DNA from: Roseitranquillus sp963709765
GTDB lineage: Bacteria > Pseudomonadota > Alphaproteobacteria > Rhodobacterales > Rhodobacteraceae
Length of the DNA: 64,000 bases
Direction: 5' to 3'
Assembly: GCA_963709765.1 (NCBI GenBank)
Contig: CAVPXL010000006.1
Location: 1 to 64,000 of the forward strand
Below the pieces are notes generated by a model. The model did no database searches. It worked only from the letters and a program-made list of their open reading frames with translations, and had not been told where the DNA came from. A program made the translations under genes and the position numbers. Below are positions 55,744 through 63,319 of this stretch, one piece after another. Within the stretch, counting starts at the first letter, position 1. Every line of letters begins with the position of its first letter.

Positions 55744-56020
55744 ATGGATGCGACGTGCTGCTGCAGCCTTCCTCAGGCGGCAGCAGAAATCGGGAAAGAC
55801 ATCGAGGATGGGGCCGATATCCGGCGATTGCTGGTCATCGGGGCAACAGCCGTGATCCGCGGGGCCTGATGTCGGCGTGCGCCCGCGGGTTCATGGCTGG
55901 CGCGGATGCTGGAGCGCAAGCCGATACCTGTCGTGGCCGTCGCGCTGACGAACGAGATGGCATGGGGAAACCGGGACATGCTGTTGCGCGACGAGGACTG
56001 TCGCGGCCGGGTGTTGGTCG
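55744..56020 (+). pseudogene. remnant of an IS110-family transposase (C-terminal part)
   Basis: One plus-strand frame reads GADIRRLLVIGATAVIRGA, a stop, then APAGSWLARMLERKPIPVVA and VALTNEMAWGNRDMLLRDED. This closely follows the C-terminal end of IS110 transposases (RRLLIIGA..., GSWLARML.RKP, ALANKMA). The N-terminal DEDD catalytic half is missing and a stop interrupts the rest, so it is dead. It lies 60 bases from the CAT-anticodon tRNA. The remainder of the 55684-56331 gap holds nothing else I recognise except presumed purM promoter sequence. Confidence 0.75.
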
Positions 56021-56331
56021 GCGCATGGACAGTCGGGCCCCCGGGTGGTGAGGAATTCATGATCCGCCTGGGCACAAGATCGACATGATCCGGACCGGAA
56101 AAATCGGAAACCTTCTCCGAGCCCCGAGTTCGCTGATGGAGATGCGGACCCGGTCATCCCGGCCAGCGGCGCGAGGTCAGACGCACGAACCGGCTCGATA
56201 AAAGTACGCATTCGATCTCAAGTCCAGGCGGTCAGAAGATCCTGGCAGACCGAGCGGCATCCCCAAAGGAAGGTTCAATGGACAAGGGTCGGAGTCGCTG
56301 CTAGCCGTCCCGGAAAATGGAGAGCGGCGGC

Positions 56332-57384
56332 ATGAGTGACAAGGGTCCGGGCCTCACCTACGAGGCGAGTGGCGTCGATATCGAGGCCGGGGATGCACTG
56401 GTGCAGCGGATCGGACCGCTTGCGCGCACCACGATGCGGGCCGGGAGCCTCGACGGATTGGGCGGGTTCGCCGGATTGTTCGACCCCAAGGCGGCGGGAT
56501 ATTCGGACCCGATCCTGGTCGCGGCGACCGACGGCGTCGGAACCAAGCTGCGGGTCGCGATCGAGATGGGGGATCTGTCGACGATCGGTGTCGACCTCGT
56601 GGCAATGTGTGTCAACGACCTCGTATGCCAAGGCGCGGAGCCGTTGTTCTTCCTGGATTACTACGCGACTGGCGCCCTTGACGTCGCGGCGGCCGAAGTC
56701 GTGATCGCCGGCATCGCCGCGGCCTGCAAGTCCGTGGGCTGTGCCTTGCTGGGCGGCGAGACGGCCGAGATGCCTGGCCATTACCAGGGTCGGGATTTCG
56801 ATCTGGCGGGCTTTGCGGTGGGTGCGGTTGCACGTGGCCGGATGATCCCGTCGGGTGTCGCTGCCGATGACATTCTACTTGGACTGCGGTCCAGCGGAAT
56901 CCATTCGAACGGGTATTCGCTGGTCCGTCGGATCGTGGCTCAGGAGCGGCTGAACTGGAACGATCCCGCGCCTTTCGAGGCCGGCGACCGGACCCTCGGC
57001 GAGGTCATGCTGGAACCGACACGACTTTATTCCAAGGCCGTTCTGGCGGCGCACCGATCGGACGGGCTCAGCGCCGCGGCCCATATCACAGGCGGCGGCA
57101 TTCCGGGAAACCTGCCGCGCATTCTTCCGCAAGGGTTCGGGGCCGAAATCGATCTCGGCGCGTGGAAGATGCGTCCCGTTTTCCACTGGCTGATGGAGCG
57201 CGCCGGTCTCGGCAGCGACGACATGCTGCGAACCTTCAATTGCGGTATCGGCATGGTTCTCACCGTCAAGAAGGATCATGCCGAAGAACAGATCGAGCTG
57301 CTGCGCCGGCATGATCTGGCCGTCGATATCATTGGACGTGTGGTCGAAGGCGGGGGGCTTCGGTTCACGGGCAATCTGCGTTGA
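56332..57384 (+). CDS. purM: phosphoribosylformylglycinamidine cyclo-ligase
   Basis: Fifth step of purine synthesis: closes the imidazole ring to give AIR. Motifs: GLTYEASGVDIEAGDALV, PILVAATDGVGTKLRVA, GVDLVAMCVNDLVCQGAEPLFFLDYYA, LLGGETAEMPGHY, GLRSSGIHSNGYSLVR and HITGGGIPGNLPRIL. About 350 residues. ATG 56332 gives the family start; ATG 56317 is an alternative. It overlaps purN by four bases. Confidence 0.95.
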   Translation: MSDKGPGLTYEASGVDIEAGDALVQRIGPLARTTMRAGSLDGLGGFAGLFDPKAAGYSDPILVAATDGVGTKLRVAIEMGDLSTIGVDLVAMCVNDLVCQGAEPLFFLDYYATGALDVAAAEVVIAGIAAACKSVGCALLGGETAEMPGHYQGRDFDLAGFAVGAVARGRMIPSGVAADDILLGLRSSGIHSNGYSLVRRIVAQERLNWNDPAPFEAGDRTLGEVMLEPTRLYSKAVLAAHRSDGLSAAAHITGGGIPGNLPRILPQGFGAEIDLGAWKMRPVFHWLMERAGLGSDDMLRTFNCGIGMVLTVKKDHAEEQIELLRRHDLAVDIIGRVVEGGGLRFTGNLR

Positions 57385-57975
57385 CGGTGCGGGTCGCGAT
57401 CCTGATCTCGGGGGGCGGCTCGAACATGGTGGCGCTGGCGCAGAGTATGACTGGCAATCATCCGGCCCGGCCGGTCCTCGTCCTGTCGAGCGACCCGGCG
57501 GCCGGGGGGCTTCAGCGCGCAACGTCTCTGGGCCTCCCGACGGCGGCGGTGGATCACCGAAATCTTCCGAAGGGATCGCGACGCTTTCGAGGCAGCGTTG
57601 TCACGACACCTTGACGGCGCGCGACCCGACCTCGTCTGTCTTGCCGGGTTCATGCGGATCCTGACACCGGATTTCGTGTCCCGGTGGGCCGGGCGGATGC
57701 TCAACATCCACCCCTCGTTGTTGCCGAAGTATCGCGGTCTTCACACCCATGCGCGGGCGCTCGAGGCGGGTGACGGGGAAGCGGGATGTACAGTCCACGA
57801 GGTCACGCCGGCGCTCGACGACGGCCCGATCCGTGGCCAGGGCCGAGTGCCGATCCTGCCCGGTGACGACGAGACCAGCCTTTCCGCGCGTGTTCTTGCC
57901 ATGGAACACCGGCTCTACCCGGCGGTGGTGCGGCGGGTAGTCGAAGGACGACACGATCCGCTGTTCCTTTCCTGA
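57381..57975 (+). CDS. purN: phosphoribosylglycinamide formyltransferase, one homopolymer frameshift
   Basis: Transfers a formyl group from 10-formyl-THF to GAR. Start motif VRVAILISGGGSNM; catalytic and folate motifs in the second frame: LVCLAGFMRILT, MLNIHPSLLPKYRGLHTH and GCTVHEVTPALDDGPIRGQ. The frame shift falls in AAA at 57560-57562; reading AA restores HRIFRRDRDAFEAALSRHLD and about 197 residues. Because the rest is perfectly conserved and the step is essential unless PurT exists, an assembly indel is likely. It follows purM with an ATGA overlap. Confidence 0.92.
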
Positions 57976-58035
57976 ACTTCCCTTTCGCCCCGTCATCGCC
58001 TAAAGACGGCGGCATCCGCTAAATGCTTGGGCAGT

Positions 58036-59193
58036 ATGATCACAATCACCACAACCGAAGGTCTCGCGGCGTTCTGCGAGACTGCCAGACGACAGCCATA
58101 CGTGACGGTCGATACGGAATTCCTCCGCGAGCGGACATATTACTCCAAGCTGTGCCTGGTTCAGCTCGCGATTCCCGAAGAGGGCGAGGGCAGCGCGGTC
58201 ATCGTGGATCCGTTGGCCAAAGGCCTGTCCCTCGACCCGCTCTACGAGCTCTTCCGCGACGAGAGCGTGACGAAGGTGTTTCACGCCGCCCGTCAGGATC
58301 TGGAGATCTTCTACATCCAGGGCAAACTCATCCCGAAACCGCTCTTCGACACGCAGGTCGCCGCGATGGTCTGCGGGTTTGGCGAACAGGTGGGCTACGA
58401 GACGCTCGTTCGAAAGATCGCGCGCGCCTCGCTCGACAAGACGTCCCGCTTCACGGATTGGTCGCGGCGGCCACTGACGGATGCGCAAAAGACCTATGCC
58501 TTGGCCGATGTGACGCATCTGCGGTTGATCTACGAACATCTGTCGGCCGAACTCGAGAAGACCGGCAGGCGCGAATGGGTTGAGGAGGAGATGTCCATCC
58601 TCACCGACCCGGCCACCTATGTCGTCCATCCCGAAGAGGCCTGGCGGCGGATCAAGACGCGCACGAATTCCGGTCGCTTTCTGGCTGTCGTCAAGGAGCT
58701 TGCAAGGTTTCGCGAGATCTACGCACAGGAGAACGACATTCCGCGCTCACGGGTCTACAAGGATGATGCGCTGCTTGAGCTTGCCTCGCTCAAACCTCGA
58801 ACAACGGACGACCTTTCGCGCACGCGGCTACTTCTGCGCGAGGCTCGGCGCGGACCGATCTCCGAGGGCATCATCGCCGCTGTCGCGACAGCGCAGGCAT
58901 ATGAGGCGCAGGATTGCCCCGTGGTCGAACAGTCGAAAGAACGCGGCCAGCAGAGCCCGGCCCTTTCGGACCTGCTGCGCGTTCTGCTGAAATCGAAATC
59001 GGAGACGGTCGGGGTGGCGCAGAAACTGATCGCGTCGGCTGCCGATCTCGATGCCATCGCGTCCGGCGAACGCGACATCCAGGCCCTGACCGGATGGCGG
59101 CGAAAAGTGTTTGGAGGTGAAGCCCTGCGGCTTTGCGAAGGCCGCATAGCCCTTGCGGCCGATGGCGCACGCGTGCGGGTGATTGAACTCTAG
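58036..59193 (+). CDS. rnd: ribonuclease D
   Basis: A DEDDy 3'-5' exoribonuclease for tRNA 3' ends. Exo I VTVDTEFLRERTYY, exo II FHAARQDLEIFY, exo III YALADVTHL with Tyr. One or two HRDC domains follow (RRGPISEGI, LIASAADLDAIASG). About 385 residues. ATG 58036 preferred; TTG 58027 also in frame. It follows purN by 60 bases, a usual alphaproteobacterial order. Confidence 0.95.
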   Translation: MITITTTEGLAAFCETARRQPYVTVDTEFLRERTYYSKLCLVQLAIPEEGEGSAVIVDPLAKGLSLDPLYELFRDESVTKVFHAARQDLEIFYIQGKLIPKPLFDTQVAAMVCGFGEQVGYETLVRKIARASLDKTSRFTDWSRRPLTDAQKTYALADVTHLRLIYEHLSAELEKTGRREWVEEEMSILTDPATYVVHPEEAWRRIKTRTNSGRFLAVVKELARFREIYAQENDIPRSRVYKDDALLELASLKPRTTDDLSRTRLLLREARRGPISEGIIAAVATAQAYEAQDCPVVEQSKERGQQSPALSDLLRVLLKSKSETVGVAQKLIASAADLDAIASGERDIQALTGWRRKVFGGEALRLCEGRIALAADGARVRVIEL

Positions 59194-59651
59194 CGGCTGA
59201 CGGTCAGGATATTGCGTTCTCCGACGACGCGGACGCGCCGCACGCCGGAGAGTTCCTGCCGGGTCAGGTGCGCGGCCACAACAAGTTCCCGCGAGGCCGG
59301 TGATCCGCTGTTCTCGGGACGGGCGGGCGGCATCGCGCGGAATTGGAACTCAACTTCCGCTGGATCTTCGGTCGGAGCCGTCACCAAACTGGCCGTATGC
59401 CATCCTTGGGTGCGTGGCAGGCCCGTCGCCCGGACGATGGCGCCTCCGGGCGTCGGTTCGACCCGAAGCACCGCGACGGTTTCGACCAACGGGCGCGGAT
59501 CGACAGCTTCAACCGTGGTTTCCGGGAGTGTTTCACTGCTGGAAGAGCGTCCGAACCAGTTGAACGGATTGAGGCGCGACGATCGGACCCGCCCACACCC
59601 TTCGAGAACCGCGAGGCCTGCAAGCCCCGTCAGAACCGTTCGCCTGTTCAT
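59190..59651 (-). CDS. putative lipoprotein of unknown function
   Basis: MNRRTVLTGLAGLAVLEGC is a lipoprotein signal peptide (Tat-like RR, lipobox LEGC). The mature part has PRPLVETVAVLRVEPTPGG, GAIVRATGLPRTQGWHTASLV and VRVVGERNILTVSR, a short beta-rich fold I cannot name. About 153 residues. It is convergent with rnd, the stops overlapping by four bases. Confidence 0.75.
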   Translation of the reverse strand: MNRRTVLTGLAGLAVLEGCGRVRSSRLNPFNWFGRSSSSETLPETTVEAVDPRPLVETVAVLRVEPTPGGAIVRATGLPRTQGWHTASLVTAPTEDPAEVEFQFRAMPPARPENSGSPASRELVVAAHLTRQELSGVRRVRVVGERNILTVSR

Positions 59652-59777
59652 TTGAGCTGTCCCCTCAACCGCGTTTCCCACGGCTTAGCCGAAGAGGCCG
59701 GCCCTGAAAAGGTCGGCGCGATCCTCTGGACAGGCGTTCCGCGGCATCTTAGGTCACGGTCGCGAAAGGACGATAAC

Positions 59778-60230
59778 ATGGCCACCGCTGCCTTCGAGGA
59801 TATTGTCGAGACCTTCGAGTTCCTGGACGACTGGGAGGAACGCTATCGTCATGTCATCGACATGGGCAAGGCGATGGAGCCACTCGATGCGGAGCTCAGG
59901 ATCCCGGCCACCAAGGTGGAAGGCTGCGCAAGCCAGGTCTGGATCGTGCCCGATCTGCATGGCGATGGACCCTCTGCCAAGTTCACATTTCGGGGCGACA
60001 GCGACGCGATGATCGTGCGCGGTCTGATTGCGATCCTGAACGCGCTCTATGACGGGCTGTCGTTGCGGGACGTACTGAAAGTGGATGCGCAAGCGGAGTT
60101 GACCCGTCTTGGGTTGAGCGATCACCTGTCGTCGCAGCGGTCGAACGGCTTGCGTGCGATGGTGGAGCGGATTCGAACCCTTGCCGGCGCATCTCAGAGT
60201 GATGCGAGCGACGTCGCCAATTCTCCGTAG
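59778..60230 (+). CDS. sufE: SufE, cysteine desulfurase sulfur acceptor
   Basis: A 150-residue SufE. The persulfide-accepting Cys lies in KVEGCASQVW; the fold starts FEDIVETFEFLDDWEERY and continues RGLIAILNALYDG. It passes sulfur from SufS into Fe-S cluster assembly; the rest of the suf operon is not in the window. Its last 37 bases overlap the convergent DUF1638 gene. Confidence 0.93.
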   Translation: MATAAFEDIVETFEFLDDWEERYRHVIDMGKAMEPLDAELRIPATKVEGCASQVWIVPDLHGDGPSAKFTFRGDSDAMIVRGLIAILNALYDGLSLRDVLKVDAQAELTRLGLSDHLSSQRSNGLRAMVERIRTLAGASQSDASDVANSP

Positions 60231-60784
60231 CCGGTATGTCGACGTTCGAAAACGAGACCCAGGCGATCCGCCTGGTCCCGCGCCATGTCGGTCAGCTTCG
60301 AGTCGTCCGTCTGCGACAGATAGACGAGGCGATCATAATTGCCGAAATACATGTCCCGCAGTTCCGGATGGCGGTCGAGTCCCAGGGGGCGCCAGACCAT
60401 CGCATCGAACTGGCGTACCAGGAAATCGGTGAGATAGAACGCGGTCATGTCCTCGTCCGCCCGTTGTTCCGAGCTGGCGAGACCTTCGTAGAAGGCGTAG
60501 CAATGCGGGCCGTCGATCATCTCGACCCCCAGTTGTTCGCAAAGCCGGGCGAGCCGACCGCCGGTGCCGCAATCGGCATAGGCCACGAAAACCTGATCGA
60601 AGTCCGAACGGTGACTTAGCACCGCAGCCTCGACGGCCGCCGGGATTCGATCGGGCCGGTTGTGGAGTTGCGCGGGAAGACACTTCAAGGTCATGTGGCG
60701 CCAGTCGTTTCGCTCGATCAGGACGAGGATCTCACGCGCCAATGCGCCACAGGCGAGTACGAGAGTGCGCTGCGGCTCCGTCAT
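60194..60784 (-). CDS. DUF1638-family protein
   Basis: A 196-residue protein with Cys-containing motifs LVLACGALAREIL and VFVAYADCGTGGRLA, plus GPHCYAFYEG and VWRPLGLDRHPELRDMYFGNYDRLVYL. I identify it as DUF1638, a family that often neighbours corrinoid methyltransferase genes. The corrinoid protein lies 560 bases upstream in the same orientation, with YbjQ and a small membrane protein between. A role with the split methionine synthase is inferred from location only. It overlaps sufE. Confidence 0.8.
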   Translation of the reverse strand: MTEPQRTLVLACGALAREILVLIERNDWRHMTLKCLPAQLHNRPDRIPAAVEAAVLSHRSDFDQVFVAYADCGTGGRLARLCEQLGVEMIDGPHCYAFYEGLASSEQRADEDMTAFYLTDFLVRQFDAMVWRPLGLDRHPELRDMYFGNYDRLVYLSQTDDSKLTDMARDQADRLGLVFERRHTGYGELATSLASL

Positions 60785-61122
60785 GCGTCGCCGAGCCGGA
60801 TTGCCGTTCCATAGGCGACCACTTCCGAAGCGCCGAGCTGGATCTGCGACGTCTCGAAGCGTACGGCAATCACCGCATCGGCCCCGAGCCGCTGTGCCTC
60901 GGCCACCATCCTGTCCAACGCCTGTTCGCGCGCGCCGGCAAGAAGCGCCGCGTATTCGCGCACCTCTCCACCGACAAGATTTCGCAGAGAGGCAACGATA
61001 TCGGCGCCCACATGCTTGGCCCGTACAGTTGACCCGCGCACGAGACCGAGCGTCTCGATCACGCGGCGACCCGCGATCCCCTCGCTCGTGGCGAGGATCA
61101 GATCACTTGCCGATCCGGTCAT
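60781..61122 (-). CDS. YbjQ/UPF0145 family protein
   Basis: A 113-residue beta-alpha protein with the family blocks GIAGRRVIETLGLVRGSTV, REYAALLAGAREQALDRM and ADAVIAVRFETSQI. Family proteins form pentamers of unknown function. It overlaps the DUF1638 start by four bases and the small membrane protein gene by 20 bases, so these genes are co-transcribed. Confidence 0.88.
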   Translation of the reverse strand: MTGSASDLILATSEGIAGRRVIETLGLVRGSTVRAKHVGADIVASLRNLVGGEVREYAALLAGAREQALDRMVAEAQRLGADAVIAVRFETSQIQLGASEVVAYGTAIRLGDA

Positions 61123-61321
61123 ACCGCGCCTCATCCTTGTCGCGCATCCTGTCGGAAATCACCCGCCACAACAGGTAGACCAGCAGTAGCACAGGGAGGG
61201 TGGCGGCCAGCCCGAGCAAGGGATGGCCTACCGCGGCCGAGAGTGCTGCCGCCAGCCAGACGCTCAATCCCGCGGCAGACACGACGAGGACGACGATAAG
61301 GACGAAACGGGCGAGCGGCAT
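61103..61321 (-). CDS. small two-helix membrane protein
   Basis: A 72-residue protein: helix 1 RFVLIVVLVVSAAGLSVWLAA, helix 2 PLLGLAATLPVLLLVYLLW, then a charged tail SDRMRDKDEARYD. No family recognised. It lies between the corrinoid protein gene (25 bases upstream) and YbjQ (20-base overlap), so it belongs to the same unit. Confidence 0.7.
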   Translation of the reverse strand: MPLARFVLIVVLVVSAAGLSVWLAAALSAAVGHPLLGLAATLPVLLLVYLLWRVISDRMRDKDEARYDRIGK

Positions 61322-61346
61322 TGTCACGGCTTCCTCTTGTGCGAGT

Positions 61347-62048
61347 TCAACCGGCACGGACCTGATTGTGACGCCGGGCCACAAGACCCTTGGCGGTTTC
61401 GACCGCGACAGCGGCGTCGCGGCAATAGGCATCGGCCCCGATGGCACGCCCGAACTCCTCGTTCAGCGGCGCGCCTCCGACCAGAACGATATAGTTGTCG
61501 CGAATGCCCTTTTCACGCATCGTGTCGATCACGACTTTCATGTAGGGCATCGTCGTCGTCAGGAGGGCCGACATGCCAAGTATGTCCGCATCTTCACGTT
61601 CCAGCGCTTCGAGATAGCTGTCGACGGGGTTGTTGATGCCCAGATCGACAACCTCGAAGCCCGCGCCTTCCATCATCATGCCGACAAGGTTCTTGCCGAT
61701 GTCATGGATGTCGCCCTTGACTGTGCCGATGACCATCTTGCCCATCCGCGGCGCACCCGTTTCGACCAGCAGCGGTTTGAGGATCGCCATGCCGCCCTTC
61801 ATTGCGTTCGCCGCCAGAAGTACCTCTGGCACGAACAGGATACCGTCACGGAAGTCGTCGCCGACAATCTTCATGCCGGAGACCAGTGCCTCCGTCAGGA
61901 CCCGGTAGGGGGCCCAGCCGCGGTCGAGCAGGATGCGCACGGCCTCTTCGATCTCTTCGCGAAGACCGTCGTACAGGTCGTCGTGCATCTGCTGGACCAA
62001 CTCGTCGTCCGGAAGTTCGGACAGAATGATCTCGTCGTCTTCAGCCAT
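61347..62048 (-). CDS. corrinoid (B12-binding) protein of split methionine synthase
   Basis: The N-terminal cap domain (LREEIEEAVRILLDRG to PEVLLAANAMKGGM) and the Rossmann B12 domain with GTVKGDIHDIGKNLVGMM match MtbC/MetH modules; the His of DIHDIG is the cobalt ligand. 233 residues. It would carry the methyl group from the pterin-binding enzyme (39004-39963) to the homocysteine enzyme at the window end, which is 1.3 kb away. It heads a minus-strand unit with the small membrane protein, YbjQ and DUF1638. Confidence 0.92.
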   Translation of the reverse strand: MAEDDEIILSELPDDELVQQMHDDLYDGLREEIEEAVRILLDRGWAPYRVLTEALVSGMKIVGDDFRDGILFVPEVLLAANAMKGGMAILKPLLVETGAPRMGKMVIGTVKGDIHDIGKNLVGMMMEGAGFEVVDLGINNPVDSYLEALEREDADILGMSALLTTTMPYMKVVIDTMREKGIRDNYIVLVGGAPLNEEFGRAIGADAYCRDAAVAVETAKGLVARRHNQVRAG

Positions 62049-62238
62049 TTGAAACTCCGGCTTTGGTGCCTGCCCAGATACCCGCTACCTCTCGATATAA
62101 CGGCACTGGGGCGGTTTCATAGCGGATTGCGACAGACCGCCCGGCTGGCGCGACGTCTCGAAGCGCGTTCGCGGGCGTCGAACCTTGAACATGTTCTTGT
62201 TGTGTTCCAGAGTGGCATTGCCCAGCAGGATCTCAGAC

Positions 62239-63300
62239 GTGGAATCACAGCCGAAGGGACGCGGAGCCGTCTCGAACCAGACAGGGCGCTACGAGGCCTC
62301 GAGCCGTGCGGCCTTCGACGACGGATGGGACGTCGAGGAAGAGCTACCGCCGCTGCGCACAGAGGTTTCGCTTGAACGAGTGCGGAACGCGCTGACCCGG
62401 AATACATCGCCCGATGTCCCGTTCGATCGCTCCCTCAATCCATATCGGGGATGTGAGCATGGTTGCATCTACTGTTTTGCGAGACCGTCCCATGCCTGGC
62501 TCGGGTTTTCGCCCGGTCTGGATTTCGAGACGAGGCTGATCGCGCGGCCCAATGCGGCCGACGCGCTTCGCACCGCCTTCCGGCGTCCGGGCTACGTGCC
62601 GGAACCTCTGGCACTGGGAACGAATACCGATCCCTACCAGCCCATCGAGGCGCGCTACCGGATCATGCGCAGCGTTCTCGAGGTCGCCTGCGACTTTCAG
62701 CACCCCATCAGCATCGCGACCAAAGGGACGCTGATCGAGCGCGATCTCGATCTGCTGCGGCATCTGGGCGATGCGGGTCTCGTGAATGTGGGGGTAACGG
62801 TGACGACGCTCGACGCCCGTCTGGCGCGCGCGCTCGAGCCGCGCGTCCCCTCGCCGCGGCGCAAACTCGCCACGATTCGAAGGCTGGCCGAGGCAGGTAT
62901 CCCCGTGCGCGTCATGATCTCTCCAGTGATCCCAGGTCTGACCGGACATGAGATCGAACAGATCCTGAAAGCCGCCAGTGCCGCCGGTGCCCGCTCGGCA
63001 AGTTGGGCCATGTTGCGGCTTCCCCTCGAGGTGGCGGATCTATTTCGCGAATGGTTGGCGGAACATCGACCGGGCCAGGCGCAGCGCGTGTTGACGCAGG
63101 TGCGCGAAGTCCATGGTGGGCGCGACTACGATCCTGCCTGGGGGCGCCGGATGAAGGGGCAGGGACCTCAAGCGGACCTCTTCGCCCGTCGCTTCGAGGT
63201 GGCCGCGCGCAGGGCAAGCGTAGCGGTGGCGCTGCCGCCACTCCGAACAGACCTTTTCAGAGTCCCCGCGCAAAAAGGGGATCAGCTTTCGCTTTTCTAA
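62239..63300 (+). CDS. radical SAM protein, PA0069/SPL-like family
   Basis: The Fe-S motif is CEHGCIYCFARPSHAW (CxxxCxxC), preceded by LNPYRGCEHG typical of the PA0069 family. LALGTNTDPYQPIEARYRIM and VRVMISPVIPGLTGHEIE complete the barrel. About 353 residues. The start is uncertain: GTG 62239 is used, but an ATG at 62185 is in frame. Function unknown in the family; it sits between the corrinoid gene and the homocysteine methyltransferase on the opposite strand. Confidence 0.85.
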   Translation: MESQPKGRGAVSNQTGRYEASSRAAFDDGWDVEEELPPLRTEVSLERVRNALTRNTSPDVPFDRSLNPYRGCEHGCIYCFARPSHAWLGFSPGLDFETRLIARPNAADALRTAFRRPGYVPEPLALGTNTDPYQPIEARYRIMRSVLEVACDFQHPISIATKGTLIERDLDLLRHLGDAGLVNVGVTVTTLDARLARALEPRVPSPRRKLATIRRLAEAGIPVRVMISPVIPGLTGHEIEQILKAASAAGARSASWAMLRLPLEVADLFREWLAEHRPGQAQRVLTQVREVHGGRDYDPAWGRRMKGQGPQADLFARRFEVAARRASVAVALPPLRTDLFRVPAQKGDQLSLF

Positions 63301-63319
63301 GGACTGGCTTCGGGAGCGA

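Noticed and set aside
62049..62238. Cobalamin or SAM riboswitch upstream of the corrinoid gene
   Set aside because: I found no conserved B12-box or SAM-II-like core in the 190 bases.
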